Source: Companilactobacillus hulinensis (GTDB lineage: Bacteria; Bacillota; Bacilli; Lactobacillales; Lactobacillaceae). Taken from it: DNA of 64,000 nt. The translations under genes and the position numbers were made by a program. Location of the stretch: NCBI RefSeq assembly GCF_003946555.1, contig NZ_RHOO01000007.1, forward strand, positions 1 to 64,000, in the 5' to 3' direction. The notes below the pieces were generated by a model, which was not told the DNA's origin, made no database searches, and saw nothing but the letters and a program-made list of their open reading frames with translations. Below are positions 61,730 through 64,000 of this stretch, piece after piece (the stretch's first letter is position 1; each line of letters begins with the position of its first letter).

Positions 61730-61754
61730 GAGAATTTAGAATATTTTGTTATTG

Positions 61755-61784
61755 ATCTCATTCAATTTTTGGATGAGATTTTTT
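61755..61784 (+). terminator. Terminator after tetR
   Basis: ATCTCAT pairs with ATGAGAT, followed by T6. Confidence 0.75.
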
Positions 61785-61951
61785 GTTCCCTGCGGTACGT
61801 AAAAATGTTGAAATAATTTCTGAAAAATTGTAAATATTTATTAGCATATTTCTGAAACTTTACGTGATTTTTACATTAATTATACGAGAAATTTACATTG
61901 GTTAGATATGATTATCTAGTTCAAAAATATTAAACACTTAGGAGAGATATT

Positions 61952-63511
61952 ATGAAAATGAGTAAGTCCCTTATCATTACAAGTTTACTATTTAGTTCTA
62001 TGATTTTAAGCCCAAGTACAATCGCGGGTATTACAGCTCAAGCTGCAGAAATTGCTGGACAAACAGACAAACCATCTGGTTCAAACAATGAAACATCAAA
62101 TAATGGCGCAACTATTAATCCAACAAATAAGCCATCTGGTTCAAATACCGGTGCAACCAATACTGATGCTTCAACTAAAACATATCATATTAATTATATT
62201 AAACTCACAGCAAAAAAAGTTTCCGTAAAGGAACAGGGAACTTTTGGTGGGGAAACTTATGATAAAACTGTTCAAAAACTAGCATACAGAAACGATGGAA
62301 TTATAAAGCAAGATGGTTTAACTATCGATTCAAAAAGAACTCCTGTAATCACTGACTTTAATGCACCACTAGGATATAATATTTTGGATAATCAATCTCT
62401 CAAGCCTGACTCCAACAACGTAATTAATTTAAATGTAGTTGAGCGAAAAAAAATTCATCTAACATTTAGAGAAGGTATTAATTCAGTTGAGGTTCCTACT
62501 AAATATCAAGAAATAGTAGTAAACGATGGAACAGATACTGTTGATCACACAAAAATCAAATTACCTGATGGTTATCAATTAAATAGTAATACAGATCCAA
62601 AAATTTCAAATGATTCTGCTACAGTATATGTATCTTCAAAAAGAAATGTTTTAATTGACTACATGAACGGAATCAAAAAAATCAGTATTTCTGGTACATT
62701 TGTTCCGCTCAACGCAAAAAAAATAAATGAATCAAATTATTCCCTACCATATGGTTACAAATTGGCTGATAATAATGACTTTTCTATTGCCAATAACCAT
62801 GTAACAATCCAAATTATTCCAGTTTCCGAAGAAAATAATAATAGCTCAGCAAATACTAACAAACCATCAACAACTCCTGGTTCATCACATACATCAAATG
62901 GATCAAGCACTACAAATATGCACACAACAACTGTTAATTTTGTAGACGAGAATGGCACAATCGTTAGTTCATCAAAAACCACTGGTGCAACCGGCGAACA
63001 AAAAACTGTTAGTCTACCTGATGGTTATAAGTTAGCAGCAAACGAAACAAACGATATCACTATCGGTACAACTGACAACACTGTTACAGTTAAAGTTGTT
63101 AAAGGCTCAGCTGAAGGTGAAATCACATCACACAAAACTGTTGTAACATCTACAGATGTAGCAACTCTATACTCAAAAGAAGGTAAACAACTTAAAGGTC
63201 GTGCACTTTCTGCAAATTCAAACTGGGCAGTAGACAAGCAACTTGTACTTAACGGCACAACTTACTATCGTGTTGCTACTGACGAATGGGTGAAAGCTAA
63301 TGATGTATATGAATTTGCTTCAGTTAACAAGTCTATTACAACTGCTTCTGACTCAGCCAAGACTTTATATACTTCAAACGGTAATGTAATCAAAAATCGT
63401 GGTCTTGCTGCCGGATCATCATGGCACACAGATAAAGTTGCCACAATTAATGGCAAACAAATGTATCGCGTTGCTACTAACGAATGGGTTCTTGCAAGTG
63501 ACTTAGCTTAA
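61952..63511 (+). CDS. SLAP-domain cell-surface protein
   Basis: This 519-aa secreted protein has a signal peptide (about 1-32, ending ITAQAA). A low-complexity Asn/Thr/Ser-rich segment with a repeated NKPSGSN motif follows. The middle holds several MucBP-like beta repeats with a recurring LPDGYKL or LPYGYKL motif. Two C-terminal SLAP (S-layer protein) domains of about 60 aa (YSKEGKQLKGRAL..YYRVATDEWVKANDV and YTSNGNVIKNRGL..MYRVATNEWVLASDL) bind the cell wall non-covalently. No LPXTG. It is probably an adhesin or wall protein. AGGAGAG precedes the ATG; a 220-base AT-rich promoter region lies upstream. Confidence 0.88.
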   Translation: MKMSKSLIITSLLFSSMILSPSTIAGITAQAAEIAGQTDKPSGSNNETSNNGATINPTNKPSGSNTGATNTDASTKTYHINYIKLTAKKVSVKEQGTFGGETYDKTVQKLAYRNDGIIKQDGLTIDSKRTPVITDFNAPLGYNILDNQSLKPDSNNVINLNVVERKKIHLTFREGINSVEVPTKYQEIVVNDGTDTVDHTKIKLPDGYQLNSNTDPKISNDSATVYVSSKRNVLIDYMNGIKKISISGTFVPLNAKKINESNYSLPYGYKLADNNDFSIANNHVTIQIIPVSEENNNSSANTNKPSTTPGSSHTSNGSSTTNMHTTTVNFVDENGTIVSSSKTTGATGEQKTVSLPDGYKLAANETNDITIGTTDNTVTVKVVKGSAEGEITSHKTVVTSTDVATLYSKEGKQLKGRALSANSNWAVDKQLVLNGTTYYRVATDEWVKANDVYEFASVNKSITTASDSAKTLYTSNGNVIKNRGLAAGSSWHTDKVATINGKQMYRVATNEWVLASDLA

Positions 63512-63570
63512 TTATTATTCCTTCTTATTCTATTCGCACTCCCACAAAAATAAAATCAAACACTCAACCA

Positions 63571-63599
63571 AAAAAGACAGCCGTCATGGCTGTCTTTTT
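63571..63599. terminator. Bidirectional terminator
   Basis: AAAAAGACAGCC and GGCTGTCTTTTT lie between the convergent SLAP-protein and GH38-like genes. Confidence 0.85.
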
Positions 63600-63606
63600 G
63601 CTTGTC

Positions 63607-64000
63607 CTACAATTTCAATTTTAATGTAACCATATTATACGGATCAATTGAATCAACATCAGAAATTGGATTCTCCAGTGCATCTACCGTACTTGACTTA
63701 TCAATCAATTCTTTTGATAAATTAATTCGCTCAGAAGTAGGATTCTGAATTCTTACAATATAAGAGTTCGTATCACTATATGCACGATAAATTGCTGAAA
63801 CATCAAGATTATCATCAAGATCCAAAAGTGAAATGGTATCGTCCAATTTAGGATTATTCTCGGTTTCCCAAATTTTATTGTCCAAACGATGAATAAACAT
63901 ATTCAGCTTTTGAGTTTGATAAGAAATTGATGGTGTTAACCAACTACGTGTTTCTTTAATAGCTTTACTTTCAGAAAATGCTTCATTCTCAAATTTAAAG
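63607..64000 (-). CDS. C-terminal end of a probable GH38 alpha-mannosidase, cut by the window edge
   Basis: The frame is open from the right edge of the window to the stop at 63607, giving about 131 residues with no start. The text (TRSWLTPSISYQTQKLNMFIHRL; YRAYSDTNSYIVRIQNPTSERINLSKELI; and the ending SIDPYNMVTLKLKL) looks like the beta-sandwich tail of GH38 mannosidases such as mannosylglycerate hydrolase-type enzymes, which close with a similar (E/N)(I/M)VTLKL motif. The catalytic domain would lie outside the window. An internal ATG at 63900 is not the start. Confidence 0.55.
   Translation of the reverse strand, partial: FKFENEAFSESKAIKETRSWLTPSISYQTQKLNMFIHRLDNKIWETENNPKLDDTISLLDLDDNLDVSAIYRAYSDTNSYIVRIQNPTSERINLSKELIDKSSTVDALENPISDVDSIDPYNMVTLKLKL

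Noticed and set aside
1-64000. CRISPR array, prophage, tRNA or rRNA genes
   Set aside because: No regularly spaced repeats, no phage structural genes and no cloverleaf or rRNA text were seen on reading the window.

Overview
The window comes from a low-GC Gram-positive bacterium of the Lactobacillaceae. The evidence is a dltXABCD operon with the small DltX gene, L-2-hydroxyisocaproate dehydrogenase, nucleoside deoxyribosyltransferase, WxL and SLAP cell-surface proteins, Rgg and DegV families, a zinc-free S14, and strong GGAGG ribosome binding sites. Companilactobacillus is my best guess at genus, which is an inference. No tRNA, rRNA, CRISPR array or prophage was seen.

Layout. 1-3.6 kb: the 5' end of a group II intron inserted in a structured repeat, a second repeat, a short UvrA-like ABC ATPase, two more structured repeats and a 31-aa membrane peptide. 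3.6-15 kb: nucleoside 2-deoxyribosyltransferase, two MFS transporters, an esterase, an alcohol dehydrogenase with a CopY-like repressor, an Rgg-type regulator, an unknown membrane protein and a glycine-betaine ABC transporter. 15-20.5 kb: the D-alanylation operon dltXABCD with a long upstream region. 20.5-25 kb: an unknown protein, rpsN, a GyrI-like protein, and two paralogous WxL proteins flanking a damaged HsdS-like gene. 25-30.2 kb: a sugar locus (ROK kinase, fused PTS IIABC, GntR, SGNH hydrolase) tied together by TGTTTAAACA palindromes that also occur upstream of dlt. 30-38 kb: dehydrogenase, HAD phosphatase, MFS, hydrolase, SDR, LysR, DegV and DUF1836. 38-41.5 kb: a four-gene ABC transporter/LytTR/DUF3021 operon whose LytTR gene is frameshifted. 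41.5-49.5 kb: TetR/TauE pair, secreted GH46 chitosanase, a type I toxin-antitoxin locus, EamA transporter, Ca-type P-ATPase and an LtaS-like enzyme. 49.6-57.4 kb: a fifth structured repeat, then an eight-gene catabolic operon (PTS IIC, small membrane protein, MupG-like DUF871, amidohydrolase, DgaE, DgaF, KDG kinase, GntR). 57.4-64 kb: Vat-type acetyltransferase, a metal-exporting P1B ATPase with an ArsR sensor, a TetR-controlled small membrane protein, a SLAP-domain surface protein and the C-terminal end of a probable GH38 mannosidase.

Two sugar systems stand out. The 26-30 kb locus probably imports and processes a beta-glucoside-like sugar under GntR control. The 50-57 kb operon can be read as import of a phosphorylated (amino)sugar conjugate, cleavage by the DUF871 enzyme, deacetylation, deamination by DgaE to 2-keto-3-deoxy-6-phosphogluconate, and aldol cleavage by DgaF.

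The most unusual signal is a family of about 140-180 nt elements (five copies) that all fold on paper into one long closing stem plus three internal hairpins. They share short conserved single-stranded joints while the stem sequences vary with compensating changes. One copy is interrupted by the group II intron. I do not recognise this family.
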